In this document: one piece after another, positions 13,654-14,365 of the stretch
Layout of the letters: every line of letters starts with the position of its first letter
How positions within the stretch are numbered: position 1 is the stretch's first letter
Assembly (NCBI GenBank): GCA_937902525.1
Contig: CALEKV010000214.1
Span: 1-14,365 of the forward strand
Direction: 5' to 3'
Length of the DNA: 14,365 bases
Source: an uncultured Candidatus Saccharibacteria bacterium
GTDB lineage: Bacteria > Patescibacteriota > Saccharimonadia > Saccharimonadales > Saccharimonadaceae
Program-made: the position numbers and the translations under genes
Notes under the pieces: model-generated
Databases searched by the model: none
Told to the model about the DNA's origin: nothing
Seen by the model: the letters and a program-made list of their open reading frames with translations, nothing else

Positions 13654-14347
13654 TATTGCCACTCCCCTGACGATATTGCCCAGTCACTTGGTCGGATGCA
13701 ATCTGACCGTGGTCGATGGTAATCACCCGCCGCTTTAAGCGATTAACGATATCAACATTGTGCGTGGTTAACAGTACCGTTGTGCCATAGCTGTTAATTT
13801 TTTCCAGTAAGCGCACAATATCCCAGCTGTGCTTGGGGTCAAGGTTACCCGTTGGTTCATCTGCAATCAGGATTTTCGGCTGACGCACTACGGCGCGGGC
13901 AATCGCTACGCGCTGACGTTCGCCACCGCTAAGTTGGTGTGGGAATGCATTTTCTTTACCGTTCAACCCCACCAGGTCAATCACCTTTGGTACGGTATTT
14001 TTAATTTCACGCGTGGTCATGCCGGCGATTTCCAGTGCAAACGCAACATTTTCAAACACCGTGCGTTGTGGCAATAATTTAAAATCTTGAAACACTGTGC
14101 CAATTTTGCGACGTAAAAGCGGAATATGTTTATCTTTTAGCGTGTCGTAATCAATGCCGCCCACCACTATTTTACCGCTGGTTGGCTTTTCCTCGCGCGT
14201 GAGTAATTTTAACAACGTAGACTTCCCCGCCCCACTAGTACCAACTAATATCACAAATTCATTAGGCTCAACGTGCAAGCTAACCCGGTTTATCGCCGGC
14301 TTGTCACTTTTCCCATATATTTTCGTAACCCCATCTAACAAAATCAT
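13643..14347 (-). CDS. ftsE: Cell division ATP-binding protein FtsE
   Basis: This 234-residue ABC ATPase has Walker A GTSGAGKST (36-44), Q-loop Gln87 in VFQDFKLLP, signature LSGGERQ (139-145), Walker B ILIADEP with Glu164, TGNLDP D-loop and switch His196 in TTHN. The sequence QDFKLLPQRTVFENVAFAL is typical of FtsE rather than other ABC ATPases. Together with FtsX it forms the membrane complex that activates cell-wall hydrolases at the septum. The ATG at 14347 lies eight bases after a perfect TATAAT and has no ribosome site, suggesting leaderless translation; a GTG one codon upstream (14350) is also possible. The end overlaps ftsX by 11 bases, indicating coupled translation. Confidence 0.97.
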   Translation of the reverse strand: MILLDGVTKIYGKSDKPAINRVSLHVEPNEFVILVGTSGAGKSTLLKLLTREEKPTSGKIVVGGIDYDTLKDKHIPLLRRKIGTVFQDFKLLPQRTVFENVAFALEIAGMTTREIKNTVPKVIDLVGLNGKENAFPHQLSGGERQRVAIARAVVRQPKILIADEPTGNLDPKHSWDIVRLLEKINSYGTTVLLTTHNVDIVNRLKRRVITIDHGQIASDQVTGQYRQGSGNNGK

Positions 14348-14355
14348 CACTAGCT

Positions 14356-14361
14356 ATTATA
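14356..14361 (-). promoter_or_regulatory. -10 box of the ftsE-ftsX operon
   Basis: Perfect TATAAT on the minus strand, ending eight bases before the ATG of ftsE. The -35 would lie beyond the window edge and cannot be judged. Confidence 0.55.
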
Positions 14362-14365
14362 CCAT

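Overview
The window looks like ordinary chromosome from a small-genome bacterium, most likely Patescibacteria/CPR and plausibly Candidatus Saccharibacteria. This is inferred from short compact genes with tiny or negative spacing, a Patescibacteria-like ribosomal protein L27, minimal two-component parts and several promoters placed directly against start codons. TAA, TAG and TGA all act as stops, so a code that reads TGA as glycine is unlikely. I see no phage, insertion sequence, CRISPR array, tRNA or rRNA, and no gene-free stretch above 300 bases.

Layout: 1-1920 (+) is the 3' part of a glycogen-debranching GH13 enzyme (GlgX type), cut by the window edge. It converges on a minus-strand operon at 3737-1968: a sensor-less histidine kinase, a stand-alone receiver and recO. 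A second minus-strand operon (7366-3789) holds a flippase-like membrane protein, xseA, xseB, a membrane-anchored methyltransferase and a one-helix membrane protein. It diverges, across a 25-base spacer containing a perfect 14-bp palindrome, from a Trm11-like RNA methyltransferase (+), which is followed by rpmA (L27, +) with its own consensus promoter and a hairpin terminator.

From 14347 down to 9055 everything is on the minus strand: ftsE, ftsX, a secreted coiled-coil/CHAP peptidoglycan hydrolase (PcsB-like), an S41 C-terminal-processing protease with a PDZ domain, a second stand-alone response regulator and a disordered protein of unknown role. FtsE, FtsX and the hydrolase form a plausible division module: ATPase and permease in the membrane, hydrolase outside. 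The protease next door could act on envelope proteins.

The most notable observations are: (1) repeated -10 boxes 6-9 bases before the ATG (ftsE, response regulator, histidine kinase, flippase, Trm11-like gene), implying leaderless mRNAs for first genes, whereas rpmA, the CHAP gene and several internal genes carry Shine-Dalgarno sites; (2) an in-frame TAA followed by a 25-codon coding-like tail in the disordered protein gene; (3) a Trm11-like enzyme lacking the usual D-P-P-Y motif; (4) a hairpin overlapping the -10 box of the S41 protease gene. I did not find a clear new multi-gene defence or mobile system.
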